A program made the translations under genes and the position numbers. The notes under the pieces are model-generated. The model worked only from the letters and a program-made list of their open reading frames with translations, was not told the DNA's origin and did no database searches. A stretch of 64,000 nucleotides of DNA from Neoechinorhynchus agilis (taxonomy: Eukaryota > Acanthocephala). Of this stretch, positions 10,736-22,589 are shown one piece after another (the stretch's first letter is position 1; every line of letters starts with the position of its first letter). The stretch lies in assembly GCA_051530055.1 (NCBI GenBank), contig CM121342.1, forward strand, positions 1,302,001 through 1,366,000, written 5' to 3'.

Positions 10736-13700
10736 TGATTTTCGAATGGATTGCGGGCTCGATCAGGTGGGAGTATTCGGTCGGGGGAAGTACGGTCGAG
10801 CGGGGGAAACTTGGTGGTCATCGTTTGTTGGAAAGTTTGCTAGGTTGAGTCTTGCCTCGGGTTCATTTCGAGTCGCGAAATCCGAGAAGATCGGCAGCAT
10901 GGAAAAAGGAGCGTCGGTATAGGGAAATGCGAGGTTAATAATAATACGTTTATTTGTTACTTAACAAAGTAGAGGGCTGATATCCTCATTTGGGTCCTCA
11001 TGAACACTCGAGTTCAGAGTTGTTCAAAGAATGCGGTTGTTGATTTTCGAGTGGATTGCGGGCTCGATCAGGTGGGAGTATCCGGTCGGGGGAAGTACGG
11101 TCGAGCGGGGGAAACTTGGTGGTCATCGTTTGTTGGAAAGTTTGCTAGGTTGAGTCTTGCTTCGGGTTCATTTCGGATCGCGAAATCCGAGAAGACCGGC
11201 AGCATGGAAAAAGGAGCATCGGTATAGGGAAATGCGAGAATAATAATAATACGTTTATTTGTTACTTAACAAAGTAGAAGGCCGATATCCTCATTTGGGT
11301 CCTCATGAACACTCGAGTTCAGAGTTGTTCAAAGAATGCGGATGTTGATTTTCGAGTGGATTGCGGGCTCGATCAGGTGGGAGTATTCGGTCGGGGGATG
11401 TACGGTCGAGCGGGGGAAACTTGGTGGTCATCGTTTGTTGGAAAGTTTCCTAGGTTGAGTCTTGCCTCGGGTTCATTTCGAGTCGCTAAATCTGAGAAGA
11501 TCGGCAGCATGGAAAAAGGAGCGTCGGTATAGGGAAATGCGAGGTTAATAATAATACGTTTATTTGTTACTTAACAAAGTAGAGGGCCGATATCCTCATT
11601 TGGGTCCTCATGAACACTCGAGTTCAGAGTTGTTCAAAGAATGCGGATGTTGATTTTCGAGTGGATTGCGGGCTCGATCAGGTGGGAGTATTCGGTCGGG
11701 GAATGTACGGTCGAGCGGGGGAAACTTGGTGGTCATCGTTTGTTGGAAAGTTTGCTAGGTTGAGTCTTGCCTCGGGTTCATTTCGAGTCGCGAAATCCGA
11801 GAAGACCGGCAGCATGGAAAAAGGAGCGTCGGTATAGGGAAATGCGAGGTTAATAATAATACGTTTATTTGTTACTTAACAAAGTAAAGGGCCGATATCC
11901 TCATTTGGGTCCTCGTGAACACTCGAGTTCAGAGTTGTTAAAGAATGCGGATGTTGATTTTCGAGTGGATTGCGGGCTCGATCACGTGGGAGTATTCGGT
12001 CGGGGGATGTACGGTCGAGCGGGGGAAACTTTGTAATCATCGTTTGTTGCAAAGTTTGCTAGGTTGAGTCTTGCCTCCGGTTCATTTCGAGCCGCGAAAT
12101 CCGAGAAGATCGGCAGCATGGAAAAAGGAGCGTCGATATAGGGAAATGCGGGGTTAATAATACGTTTATTTGTTTCTTAACAAAGTAGAAGGCCGATATC
12201 TTCATTTGGGTCCTCATGAACACTCGAGTTCAGAGTTGTTCAAAGATTGCGGATGTTGATTTTCGAATGGATTGCGGGCTCGATCAGGTGGGAGTATTCG
12301 GTCGGGGGAAGTACGGTCGAGCGGGGGAAACTTGGTGGTCATCGTTTGTTGGAATGTTTGCTAGGTTGAGTCTTGCCTCGGGTTCATTTCTAGTCGCTAA
12401 ATCTGAGAAGATCGGCAGCATGGAAAAAGGAGCGTCGGTATAGGGAAATGCGAGGTTAATAATAATACGTTTATTTGTTACTTAACAAAGTAGAGGGCCG
12501 AAATCCTCATTTGGGTCCTCATGAACACTCGAGTTCAGAGTTGTTCAAAGAATGCGGTTGTTGATTTTCGAGTGGATTGCGGGCTCGATCAGGTGGGGGT
12601 ATCCGGTCGGGGGAAGTATGGTCTAGCGGGGGAAACTTGGTGGTCATCGTCTGTTGGAAAGTTTGCTAGGTTGAGTCTTGCCTTGGGTTCATTTCGGATC
12701 GCGAAATCCGAGAAGACCGGCAGCATGGAAAAAGGAGCGTCGATATAGGGAAATGCGGGGTTAATAATACGTTTATTTGTTACTTAACAAAGTAGAGGGC
12801 CGATATCCTCATTTGGGTCCTCATGAACACTCGAGTTCGGAGTTGTTCAAAGAAAGCGGTTGTTGATTTTCGAGTAGATTATGGGCTCGATCAGGTAGAA
12901 GTATCAGGCCGAGGGATGTAGGGTGGAGCGGGGGAAACTTGGTGGTCATCGTTTGTTGGAAAGTTCGCTAGGTTGAGTCTTGCTTCGGGTTCATTTCGGA
13001 TCGCGAAATCCGAGAAGACCGGCAGCATGGAAAAAGGAGATCGGTATAGGGAAATGCGAGAATAATAATAATACGTTTATTTGTTACTTAACAAAGTGGA
13101 AGGCCGATATCCTCATTTGGGTCATCATGAACACTTGATTTCAGAGTTGTTCAAAGAATGCGGATGTTGATTTTCGAGTGGATTGCGGGCTCGATCAGGT
13201 GGGAGTATTCGGTCGGGGGATGTACGGTCGAGCGGGGGAAACTTGGTGGTCATCGTTTGTTGGAAAGTTTCATAGGTTGAGTCTTGCCTCGGGTTCATTT
13301 CGAGTCGCTAAATCTGAGAAGATCGGCAGCATGGAAAAAGGAGCGTCGGTATAGGGAAATGCGAGGTAAATAATAATACGTTTATTTGTTACTTAACAAA
13401 GTAGAGGGCCGAAATCCTCATTTGGGTCCTCATGAACACTCGAGTTCACAGTTGTTCAAAGAATGCGGTTGTTGATTTTCGAGTGGATTGCGGGCTCGAT
13501 TAGGTGGGAGTATTCGGTCGGGGAATGTACGGTCGAGCGGGGGAAACTTGGTGGTCATCGTTTGTTGGAAAGCTTGCTAGGTTGAGTCTTACCTCCAGTT
13601 CATTTCGAGTCGCGAAATCCGAGAAGACCGGCAGCATGAAAAAAGGAGCGTCGATATAGGGAAATGCGAGGTTAATAATAATACGTTTATTTGTTACTTA

Positions 13701-16700
13701 ACAAAGTAAAGGGCCGATATCCTCATTTGGGTCCTCGTGAACACTCGAGTTCAGAGTTGTTCAAAGAATGCGGATGTTGATTTTCGAATGGATTGCGGGC
13801 TCGATCAGGTGGGAGTATTCGGTCGGGGGAAGTACGGTCGAGCGGGGGAAACTTTGTAATCATCGTTTGTTGCAAAGTTTGCTAGGTTGAGTCCTGCCTC
13901 GGGTTCATTTCGAGTCGCGAAATCCGAGAAGACCGGCAGCATGGAAAAAGGAGCGTCGGTATAGGGAAACTCGAGGTTAATAATAATACGTTTATTTGTT
14001 ATTTAACAAAGTAAAGGGCCGATATCCTCATTTCGGTCCTCGTGAACACTCGAGTTCAGAGTTGTTCAAAGAATGCGGATGTTGATTTTCGAGTGGATTG
14101 CGGGCTCGATCACGTGGGAGTATTCGGTCGGGGAAAGTACGGTCGAGCGGGGGAAACTTTGTAATCATCGTTTGTTGCAAAGTTTGCTAGGTTGAGTCTT
14201 GCCTCCGGTTCATTTCGAGCCGCGAAATCCGAGAAGATCGGCAGCATGGAAAAAGGAGCGTCGATATAGGGAAATGCGGGGTTAATAATACGTTTATTTG
14301 TTACTTAACAAAGTAGAAGGCCGATATCCTCATTTGGGTCCTCATGAACACTCGAGTTCAGAGTTGTTCAAAGAATGCGGATGTTGATTTTCGAGTGGAT
14401 TGCGGGCTCGATCAGGTGGGAGTATTCGGTCGGGGGAAGTACGGTCGAGCGGGGGAAACTTGGTGGTCATCGTTTGTTGGAAAGTTTGCTAGGTTGAGTC
14501 TTGCCTCGGGTTCATTTCGAGTCGCTAAATCTGAGAAGATCGGCAGCATGGAAAAAGGAGCGTCGGTATAGGGAAACTCGAGGTTAATAATAATACGTTT
14601 ATTTGTTACTTAACAAAGTAGAGGGCTGATATCCTCATTTGGGTCCTCATGAACACTCGAGTTCAGAGTTGTTCAAAGAATGCGGATGTTGATTTTCGAG
14701 TGGATTGCGGGCTCGATCAGGTGGGAGTATTCGGTCGGGGGAAGTACGGTCGAGCGGGGGAAACTTGGTGGTCATCGTTTGTTGGAAAGTTTCCTAGGTT
14801 GAGTCTTGCCTCGGGTTCATTTCGAGTCGCTAAATCTGAGAAGATCGGCAGCATGGAAAAAGGAGCGTCGGTATAGGGAAACTCGAGGTTAATAATAATA
14901 CGTTTATTTGTTACTTAACAAAGTAGAGGGCTGATATCCTCATTTGGGTCCTCATGAACACTCGAGTTCAGAGTTGTTCAAAGAATGCGGATGTTGATTT
15001 TCGAGTGGATTGCGGGCTCGATCAGGTGGGAGTATTCGGTCGGGGGATGTACGGTCGAGCGGGGGAAACTTGGTGGTCATCGTTTGTTGGAAAGTTTGCT
15101 AGGTTGAGTCTTGCCTCGGGTTCATTTCGAGTCGCTAAATCTGAGAAGATCGGCAGCATGGAAAAAGGAGCGTCGGTATAGGGAAATGCGAGGTTAATAA
15201 TAATACGTTTATTTGTTACTTAACAAAGTGAGGGCCGATATCCTCATTTGGGTCCTCATGAACACTCGAGTTCAGAGTTGTTCAAAGAATGCGGATGTTG
15301 ATTTTCGAGTGGATTGCGGGCTCGATCAGGTGGGAGTATTCGGTCGGGGGATGTACGGTCGAGCGGGGGAAACTTGGTGGTCATCGTTTGTTGGAAAGTT
15401 TGCTAGGTTGAGTCTTGCCTCGGGTTCATTTCGAGTCGCGAAATCCGAGAAGATCGGCAGCATGGAAAAAGGAGCGTCGGTATAGGGAAACTCGAGGTTA
15501 ATAATAATACGTTTATTTGTTACTTAACAAAGTAGAGGGCTGATATCCTCATTTGGGTCCTCATGAACACTCGAGTTCAGAGTTGTTCAAAGAATGCGGA
15601 TGTTGATTTTCGAGTGGATTGCGGGCTCGATCAGGTGGGAGTATTCGGTCGGGGAATGTACGGTCGAGCGGGGGAAACTTGGTGGTCATCGTTTGTTGGA
15701 AAGTTTGCTAGGTTGAGTCTTGCCTCGGGTTCATTTCGAGTCGCTAAATCCGAGAAGATCGGCAGCATGGAAAAAGGAGCGTCGATATAGGGAAATGCGA
15801 GGTTAATAATACGTTTATTTGTTACTTAACAAAGTAGAGGGCCGATATCCTCATTTGGGTCCTCATGAACACTCGAGTTCAGAGTTGTTCAAAGAATGCG
15901 GATGTTGATTTTCGAGTGGATTACGGGCTCGATCAGGTGGGAGTATCCGGTCGGGGGATGTACGGTCGAGCGGGGGAAACTTGGTGGTCATCGTTTGTTG
16001 GAAAGTTTGCTAGGTTGAGTCTTGCCTCGGGTTCATTTCGAGTCGCTAAATCTGAGAAGATCGGCAGCATGGAAAAAGGAGCGTCGGTATAGGGAAATGC
16101 GAGGTTAATAATAATACGTTTATTTGTTACTTAACAAAGTAGAGGGCCGATATCCTCATTTGGGTCCTCATGAACACTCGAGTTCAGAGTTGTTCAAAGA
16201 ATGCGGATGTTGATTTTCGAGTGGATTGCGGGCTCGATCAGGTGGGAGTATTCGGTCGGGGGAAGTACGGTCGAGCGGGGGAAACTTGGTGGTCATCGTT
16301 TGTTGGAAAGTTTGCTAGGTTGAGTCTTGCCTCGGGTTCATTTCGAGTCGCGAAATCCGAGAAGATCGGCAGCATGGAAAAAGGAGCGTCGGTATAGGGA
16401 AATGCGAGAATAATAATACGTTTATTTGTTACTTAACAAAGTAGAGGGCCGATATCCTCATTTGGGTCCTCATGAACACTCGAGTTCAGAGTTGTTCAAA
16501 GAATGCGGATGTTGATTTTCGAGTAGATTGCGGGCTCGATCAGGTGGGAGTATTCGGTCGAGGGAAGTACGGTCGAGCGGGGGAAACTTGGTGGTCATCG
16601 TTTGTTGGAAAGTTTGCTAGGTTGAGTCTTGCCTCGGGTTCATTTCGGGTCGCTAAATCCGAGAAGACCGGCAGCATGGAAAAAGGAGCGTCGGTATAGG

Positions 16701-16849
16701 GAAATGCGAGGTTAATAATACGTTTATTTGTTACTTAACAAAGTAAAGGGCCGATATCCTCATTTGGGTCCTCATGAACACTCGAGTTCAGAGTTGTTCA
16801 AATAATGCGGTTGTTGATTTTCGAGTGGATTGCGGTTCGGTCGGAGCAT

Positions 16850-17354
16850 GTCCGTTTTCTCGGGATTCTTATCTCGTTATATATTTAAAGCGTAATACAA
16901 CCAAATCTTTGTTAGAAATATTTTGCAAATATATGACATTATAAACTCTTTTTATTGACCAATTAATTTCTATAAACCGGTTATATTGATTTGGTTTTTT
17001 TTGGGATGTGGACCAACAGCCAAACCGATCAATAATTTAATCTCTGGCGAAAGAGATCAATTTATCTGTACACTCCTACCCTGCAGCCCAGAAAAAAAGA
17101 TGCTGACTAAACTACATTCCGAAAGCTTATTGATTTCTTTATTGGCAATTTTACAAAATCGAAACACTCCGCCCCGCCAATAAAATTTCCAATATTTCAG
17201 AATTCGATTACAGAATCGATTGTTTTTGTAGTGATGACGTCATAACAGATTTTTCTTCCGGCTTTGTGGCGTTTTCAAAGGAAGACTTCCGTATCCGCCA
17301 TAAAAAACAAGTATCGTTTAGGTTCAATGATCCACGATCGTTGTTCCTATTGAA
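16850..17354. promoter_or_regulatory. unique spacer with the likely CDV3 promoter
   Basis: The satellite ends at about 16838 and about 500 bp of unique AT-rich sequence leads to the CDV3-like start codon. The palindrome TGACGTCA, the full CRE/bZIP site, lies at 17235-17242, 113 bp before the ATG. No TATA box stands out. The plus-strand frame at 16986-17183 has no family features. Confidence 0.45.
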
Positions 17355-17831
17355 ATGTCTTTGAGTTCGTTTTTCAGCAAGAAGGATAAAAGGAAGACTG
17401 CAGAAGAGGACATGGTTATCATGGCAGTTGAAATGCCGGCAGAAGAAGTTCCTTCAACGAATGTTGTAGTAGACGATGACGAAGTGATTGCTTCTTCGAA
17501 GGACTGGTCATTACTTGATGACGATCAGATAATTGAAGATTATCCATTAGTAGCCGATGAAGTTGACGATGAAGTTCAACAGACTGAAGAGTGTAACGAA
17601 GTAGAAGGATACAAAGCTCAGGAATGGGACTTTGAACGATTAAAAGCTGTGAGCAAAAAGCAAACAGTCGTTGAAGAGGTAAAGAAAGAGGCAGCAGAAA
17701 AGCCGAAAGAGTTTGTTTCTGCAGGGAAATATAAAGCTCCGGGTACGGTCGTTGTTGAAGGAAAGAAATCCAAGAGGAAGCCGAAGAAAGTTGATATCGA
17801 AGATGTTAACGAATTTCCTAGTTTGGGGTAG
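17355..17831 (+). CDS. CDV3: CDV3-like protein, single exon
   Basis: 158-aa acidic, probably disordered protein. The N-terminus SLSSFFSKKDKRK matches the opening of the CDV3 (carnitine deficiency-associated 3) family, which starts with a short 'FFxKKDKKK' motif. The middle is Asp/Glu-rich with a W-containing segment (QEWDFERL). A YKAPG motif near residue 128 and the end DVNEFPSLG match the family's YxPPG and FPSL motifs. Vertebrate CDV3 is longer (over 200 aa), so this is a compact form. Biochemical function of the family is poorly known. An AATAAA polyadenylation signal lies 26 bp after the stop. Confidence 0.75.
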   Translation: MSLSSFFSKKDKRKTAEEDMVIMAVEMPAEEVPSTNVVVDDDEVIASSKDWSLLDDDQIIEDYPLVADEVDDEVQQTEECNEVEGYKAQEWDFERLKAVSKKQTVVEEVKKEAAEKPKEFVSAGKYKAPGTVVVEGKKSKRKPKKVDIEDVNEFPSLG

Positions 17832-17856
17832 ACTCCTCAAAGTTATATATCGATGA

Positions 17857-17862
17857 AATAAA
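17857..17862 (+). terminator. polyadenylation signal AATAAA of CDV3-like gene
   Basis: A canonical AATAAA hexamer 26 bp after the stop codon, in AT-rich sequence. Confidence 0.6.
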
Positions 17863-18034
17863 TATTTGAATTTATTGGGTATGTTTGTTCATCTATCTCG
17901 AAAATGATTACAAACAGTCGTTTTAAAAAACTGGTTTTTTTTAGCAATTCTCTGAGTCAAATTTAAGTGGCGTAAAAAAATTAAAAGAATTTGTTAGAAA
18001 CCCAAATTCCTAATGAAACACTTTAACGACCTTA

Positions 18035-18190
18035 ATAAACGCGTACAAGATTGTGCGATGGAAATATTGGAACTAATAAATTCTTTTAATTGTTACGCCA
18101 GCATAAACAAACAACATAATAGTTCAATCTTTAAACATTTAATTTTTTACGCCGTAAACAAACATCCGAATAGTTCAATAGGTTTCATAG
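18035..18190 (+). repeat. partial copy of the foldback repeat
   Basis: The string AAGATTGTGC, then AAATATTGGAAC and TTTTAATTGTTACGCC, matches one arm of the foldback elements at 20.93, 33.34 and 43.92 kb with more divergence. The short frame across it (18013-18207) is incidental. Confidence 0.4.
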
Positions 18191-18442
18191 TGAGAATAGT
18201 TGATTAAAACCAGCTCGTAAATCATTGTACGAATTGAAGAAATAAGTTGCTTTTGCGATAGCTCTTTGGGCTTCACAAAGAAAAAACAAAAAGAGAAATA
18301 ACAGAATTTGGGCATTTCTTTCAAATAAATTTTTGTGCAAATATTTATTGCTTGTTTTATTTGTCGTTAAGAATAAAATAATAATCGAATAGGATAAAGG
18401 CATAGAAACGATTTCTTATTCCTTTTAAGGACTTTACACTAA

Positions 18443-19304
18443 ATGAATTCAAAAATGCTTACGCTCGTAAGCTTTGCCTCAGTGTTCTTCTTTTTTCTGA
18501 CTTCTTTGCTTACCTGGATTGCAATTTTAATACAACCATGGACACGAATTCCGAATTTGAACACGTCCATCGGTCCTTTAAATTTCCCTTCAGGAGAGAA
18601 GTTTAAAGAAATCTTAAACGGTTCATTAGTTCTAATAGAAGGTAAGTTTTTTGGCTTATTGAATTTCAAAATAGCTTTACTCAGAGAGGATCATAAGCAA
18701 ACTGATGCTGAGCAGCGCCTTCTTATCAACCTCAGCATTTCTATTCGCCGTTGCGTTTATTTACACAACGAGACGAGCAGCGTTTGCTTTAATGCAATTT
18801 TCATCGACGTGTGGACAAGTCTCATGTTCGTATATCCTTTATCTTTGGCTATTAATTCACTTTATTTTTCAGTGCTCTCGGAACTACTCGCCCTTGGCAT
18901 GTACGTCTTTTACGTAGACGTGGAGGACGGTATTCATACGAGTTCATTTCATTTGGCATTGTCAAGTTTGACATCATCTTTAATCTCTCTGTTTTTGTCT
19001 CAAACGACGATTTATATTCTCGCTACATATAAAAAGAGAATCTTTGGTGGAGGATTTATGGACAAAAATTGCAGGTAAGCGAATTAGTATTTCATTTTCG
19101 CCTCTTCTAAAATGCGCAAAATATTTTAGTATTCTTCAAATGAATCTTCCCGTTCATAATTTCCAAATGATTTACCGAAAATCGGATTTATATGAAAGCA
19201 GTGGATCGAAACAAAAGCGATACGATCTAAAGATCGCGCATTCAAAGGAGTTCGATGTAGACTCACTGGATGGAAATCAACAAAAAGCACGAATGTGGCA
19301 TTAA
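18443..19304 (+). CDS. four-TM membrane protein, copy A (4 exons)
   Basis: Exons 18443-18641, 18685-18825, 18873-19074 and 19130-19304 splice in frame to 238 aa. The introns are 43, 47 and 55 nt with donors GTAAGT, GTTCGT and GTAAGC and acceptors ACTCAG, TTTCAG and TTTTAG. Hydrophobic segments lie near residues 5-31, 72-95, 112-128 and 142-167, followed by a hydrophilic tail of about 65 residues ending KARMWH. The loop after TM1 carries two NxS/T sites (NTS, NGS). The topology resembles claudin/clarin/PMP22-type tetraspans, but I see no diagnostic motif, so the family is unassigned. Continuous readings through the introns, and the antisense frame 18439-18669, are artefacts. Near-identical copies sit at 31685-32546 and 47599-48460. 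Confidence 0.7.
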
Positions 19305-19761
19305 CGAAGTTGTTGATCAATTGCTTTTAATAGTCTCATATAGCATTTTTCATATAGTAATCAATATATTTATCGTAATACTTTAAATTTTAACTTCGTC
19401 GAAGATATTCAAATCAAAGCAACGCGGTTATAAATATAAGCTACGCACTTAGATTCGATTGAGTCTTGAAAATTCCAAATCCAATCATTCGTTTAAAAAA
19501 TCTACTCATTCTTGTATGTCTTGATGCTCAGATTATTTTCAAATGTAAAGTTCGTTGGGTTTGCGAGAAATCCGCGACCTCACATATCGGCAATCCAATT
19601 TAATTTTACATATTTATTAGGGGATTTATTAGATACAAGTAAACAATATTTACAAATAATAATTAAAAATTGTGACGATTCAATTACAATTTTTGTTGAA
19701 AACTGTAGGTTATGAATTTTTTTGTTCAAATATTTTTTGGGTTGATTTCAAACGCAACTTT

Positions 19762-20121
19762 TTAGTCGCGTCTTTCTACAAATGAAGGTGGACGGGCGCT
19801 GTTCAATGCCAAAACGTGCATAAAATACCCAGTGAATATTCCTTCACTGGATTCTCTGATATTCATTAAAATATCACAGAAACGACCATCGATGAGTTCA
19901 AGCTAAAAGAAATTGGAATTTTCATCAAGATTTAAAAAACTGAGGTTTACCGTTATGACAGTTGGACGTACGCCTTCTATGCAAGGACGAATAATGTGCT
20001 TTCGAACGATAAGATGAGAATATCTTGTAACTCGAATTTCCTTACAAATAATATTTTTAGACTTGTTGACGCATTCTTGGATTATTTCCGTATTTAAATA
20101 TGTGTCCGATGGAGAATACAT
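19762..20121 (-). CDS. two-exon 103-aa protein, copy A
   Basis: Exon 1 20121-19951 and exon 2 19902-19762, joined over a 48-nt intron (GTAAAC...TTTTAG) at a phase-0 position, give a 103-aa soluble-looking protein beginning MYSPSDTYLNTEIIQ and ending PPSFVERRD. It is mixed charged/hydrophobic, with no TM segment and no motif I can name. It faces the four-TM gene tail to tail, about 460 bp apart. The start could lie upstream (the frame opens to 20169), but the ATG at 20121 matches the start of the diverged paralog at 38471, which keeps the same exon 1 length and splice point. That conservation supports a real gene. Confidence 0.7.
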
Positions 20122-20932
20122 CTTACGAAAAAGTGCGATCGGTTTTTTAAGCAAAATTTGAAGGAGCAAGAAAATGAATACTTTTCTATACGTTTATCTG
20201 AACACTTTTTTCTCCAGAAGATATAAACCCTTTTTTGCATGAATGTACTTTATTCGTATTGCCCTTTTTTTAGCTTGTAGCCAATGAGATTCGTTTCAAG
20301 GGTCGGTGATGGAGGCACGTGATTTCATTCGCAAATTAATGTTCGTCTTCACGACGTGGTCATTTTTTGTTTCTAAAAACTTTGGATTTGAATTGAGCAA
20401 ACACTTTATTCTTACAACTTTTAAATCTCATAAATTGGTTATTTTGAAGACTGAGAACTTTTATGGGAGCTTGAAATACTTAAGAAATTTGATTTATACA
20501 TTTATTTAAGAAAGACTACTTTAATTGTTTTTGTATTTAAAAAGCAGAAAAACTACAATTAATAAATAGTTTCATTTTTGAATCGGTCTATTTATCGTAT
20601 TTTCATCTGTGAAACATTAGTCATCGCGGTAATGTGAGACTGTCTTAATCGAGAAATTAGCATGTCAGCATTACAATAAATCACAATAAATATTATGAAC
20701 TGTAAAAAACTTGAAACGATTATTATCTTAAAGATGACATAAATGACAGCCATCGATTTAATCTAAGGTTAAATGCGATCTGAAGTGTTTACAAAGTATC
20801 AATATCTCGACAAAGCTCCAATTCGGTTTAATTAACTTTGTCATGCCTTATTTTCATAGCATATTCATAGCCTTTCTAAGCATCAATTTTTTTATTTGGA
20901 AGATAATAGTTTTAAATTAAAAGAATTTATTT

Positions 20933-21068
20933 GTTTGAATATTTCGGCAGAATCTTATGCCTTTATCAAAGTTGCTCGTAGGTTTTGCTATAGACGAACT
21001 TACATATTTCAAAACTTACAAGCAACCTTGATAAAGAAATAAGATTGTGCCGAAATATTGGAACCAAT
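20933..21068. repeat. foldback element, about 45-bp inverted arms (copy in A)
   Basis: AATATTTCGGCAGAATCTTA on the left pairs with TAAGATTGTGCCGAAATATT on the right, and matching continues inward over TTTATCAAAGTTGCT, leaving a loop of about 40 bp. Two other copies occur at 33345-33480 and 43916-44051. It could be a MITE or an expressed hairpin; no coding capacity. Confidence 0.6.
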
Positions 21069-21414
21069 AAAAAAATTTAATTTTAACGCCAGATGCAAAC
21101 ATAAACAATTTAATCTTCAAACAAGGGCGACACTTCTGCAAATATTTATTGGGAAAAATAAAGTCTAGAGTTAATATTCTGTAGTAAATGCGATCAAATT
21201 ATTGGAAGGTTCCTCGATATACACAACATTTAAGTAGTTGAAGTTTTTAACACCAAGACGAATTTTATTTTTTCTTTGTTTTCGTATTTTTGTATTACGA
21301 GATGACTTTTTGACATTTATTTTACGGTTTCACCAACGCAATTCGTTTTTAGGTTAGACTTGAAAATCTTTACCAACTACTCTAGACCCTTACGGACTTT
21401 ATATCACTTAGAAG

Positions 21415-21642
21415 ATGGATCTTCTCTGGTTATATATTTCATTAGGGATTGGTGGCATTACTATACTCTTTGGTCTGCTGGCCGCCTTTATAATGTATTT
21501 ATTTCTTTGTTCTAGAATACTAACTAATTCTAATTTAGGCGATGTGCTGGTGGTTTATACCGCCGTGGAGTGCTTCCAGCGGAATATTTTTTGGGAGGTA
21601 TGTCTGGAGGCAACCAAAATAACTTTACAGGACCGTGATTAA
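21415..21642 (+). CDS. 75-aa single-pass membrane peptide, copy A
   Basis: A one-exon frame of 75 aa: residues 3-33 are strongly hydrophobic (MDLLWLYISLG...LFLCSR), then a polar tail with YTAVECF and CLEAT and an end TLQDRD. Six copies exist in the cluster; this one and 43342-43569 are the same type. A TTTTTAG acceptor-like site lies about 65 bp before the ATG, so a 5' UTR intron is possible. AATAAA (in TTTTAATAAACTT) about 20 bp after the stop could end the transcript. No known family; a small membrane regulator or signal-anchor peptide is only a guess. Confidence 0.55.
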   Translation: MDLLWLYISLGIGGITILFGLLAAFIMYLFLCSRILTNSNLGDVLVVYTAVECFQRNIFWEVCLEATKITLQDRD

Positions 21643-21879
21643 TGGATAATCTTTAAGCTTTTAATAAACTTAATTTGTCAAACTCCAGGATTGTTTATGG
21701 AAGAGTGTTTATTTTTAAAACCCTTTAGTATTAATTATCTAAGCAATGCTAACTCTCAACAAAACACTTAAGCATTTAGCGATAGAGTGGAAGTTGTAAG
21801 CTTCTCAATATTTTAACTAGCACCGACAGATCCAGTAGTATCTCGGAGCTGCAAGATTGTAAATCTTGAAGTCCTCGGG

Positions 21880-22240
21880 ACTGGCGGTAATTGTTTGCCC
21901 GTGAGTTTTCTAGGTTAGATCTTTCCACTGGTTCATTCCAGGTTATGATATCCGAAAAAATTGAACTATCTTCGGCAACGGACTTTGCATTTACGACACT
22001 CTCCTACGCTTCCCCGACGATAATCCCTCTCATTTCGCCCGATTCATTCCATTCGGCTACTTCTTCAGGCTTGTTCCGATTTTGGGTCTCAACTTGTGGT
22101 GGATCAACTGGCTGGCCTCTTATCTTGACAATCGCCTACAATACATTCACTCTCGGACAATAACCAAAAGATACATGGGACATATTCTTTTTTAATTAAC
22201 AAATAAACGTGCTATTATTAGATGGACCCCGTAAATATGA
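21880..22240. repeat. old relative of the 304-bp satellite monomer (copy A)
   Basis: GTTTTCTAGGTTAGATCTTT, then GGTTCATTCCAGGTTATGAT and ATCCGAAAAAATTG, aligns with the satellite's AAGTTTGCTAGGTTGAGTCT... and ATCCGAGAAGATCGG. At the far end the reverse complement of the satellite's AATACGTTTATTTGTTACTTAA box appears as TTAATTAACAAATAAACGTG. This is a diverged single copy with rearranged halves, also present in arm D (42744-43104). Confidence 0.5.
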
Positions 22241-22589
22241 CTATCCTTCAATTCTGCTCGATCAACGATTGTTTGTTTGGCAAGACCCGAGTAATACCTG
22301 TTTAACACTTTGATATAATCGAAATTAAGATTTTATTGCATCTTCTCTCTAAACGTCGAACTTGCGAGGCGATTGAACGCATGCAACGCAGGCTAAGGTT
22401 TTGGTACAAAACACAAATTGCATTGGAAAATTGTGGATAAAATTGCTCAGTCGAAGTTTGTCATCATTTTCTTTGATACGATCGCCGCAACGTAGTTGGA
22501 ACGATCGTAGTTTGATCCTTACCAATAATTCGTTTATCGAAAACTTCATTTTGTGTTATATCATAGAGAATTGTCGTCGGGGTGAATTT

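Larger units (their letters stand above)
3610..16838. repeat. tandem satellite, 44 monomers of about 302-305 bp
   Basis: The anchor ATGAACACTCGAGTTC recurs 44 times from 3777 to 16774. Spacing is 302-306 bp, apart from one shortened monomer. Each monomer has an AT-rich box (AATAATACGTTTATTTG) followed by about 250 bp of GC-richer sequence. Many copies differ by only a few bases and neighbouring copies can be identical (6490-6730 against 6792-7030), showing recent homogenisation. The monomers carry a passively conserved 75-codon frame, but many copies shift frame or vary at amino acid-changing sites, so I do not call it a gene. The array starts right after RPL13A and ends in unique sequence before the CDV3-like gene. 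Confidence 0.95.

Noticed and set aside
3777-16838. 75-codon frame (MNTRVQ...) in about 30 satellite monomers, and antisense 68-codon frames
   Set aside because: Preserved by recent tandem copying; several monomers shift frame, and variants fall freely on amino acid-changing sites. No start context or splice signals suggest a gene.
18443-19078. 211-codon uninterrupted reading of the four-TM gene
   Set aside because: It reads through introns; the spliced frame gives better membrane segments and continues to a 238-aa product.
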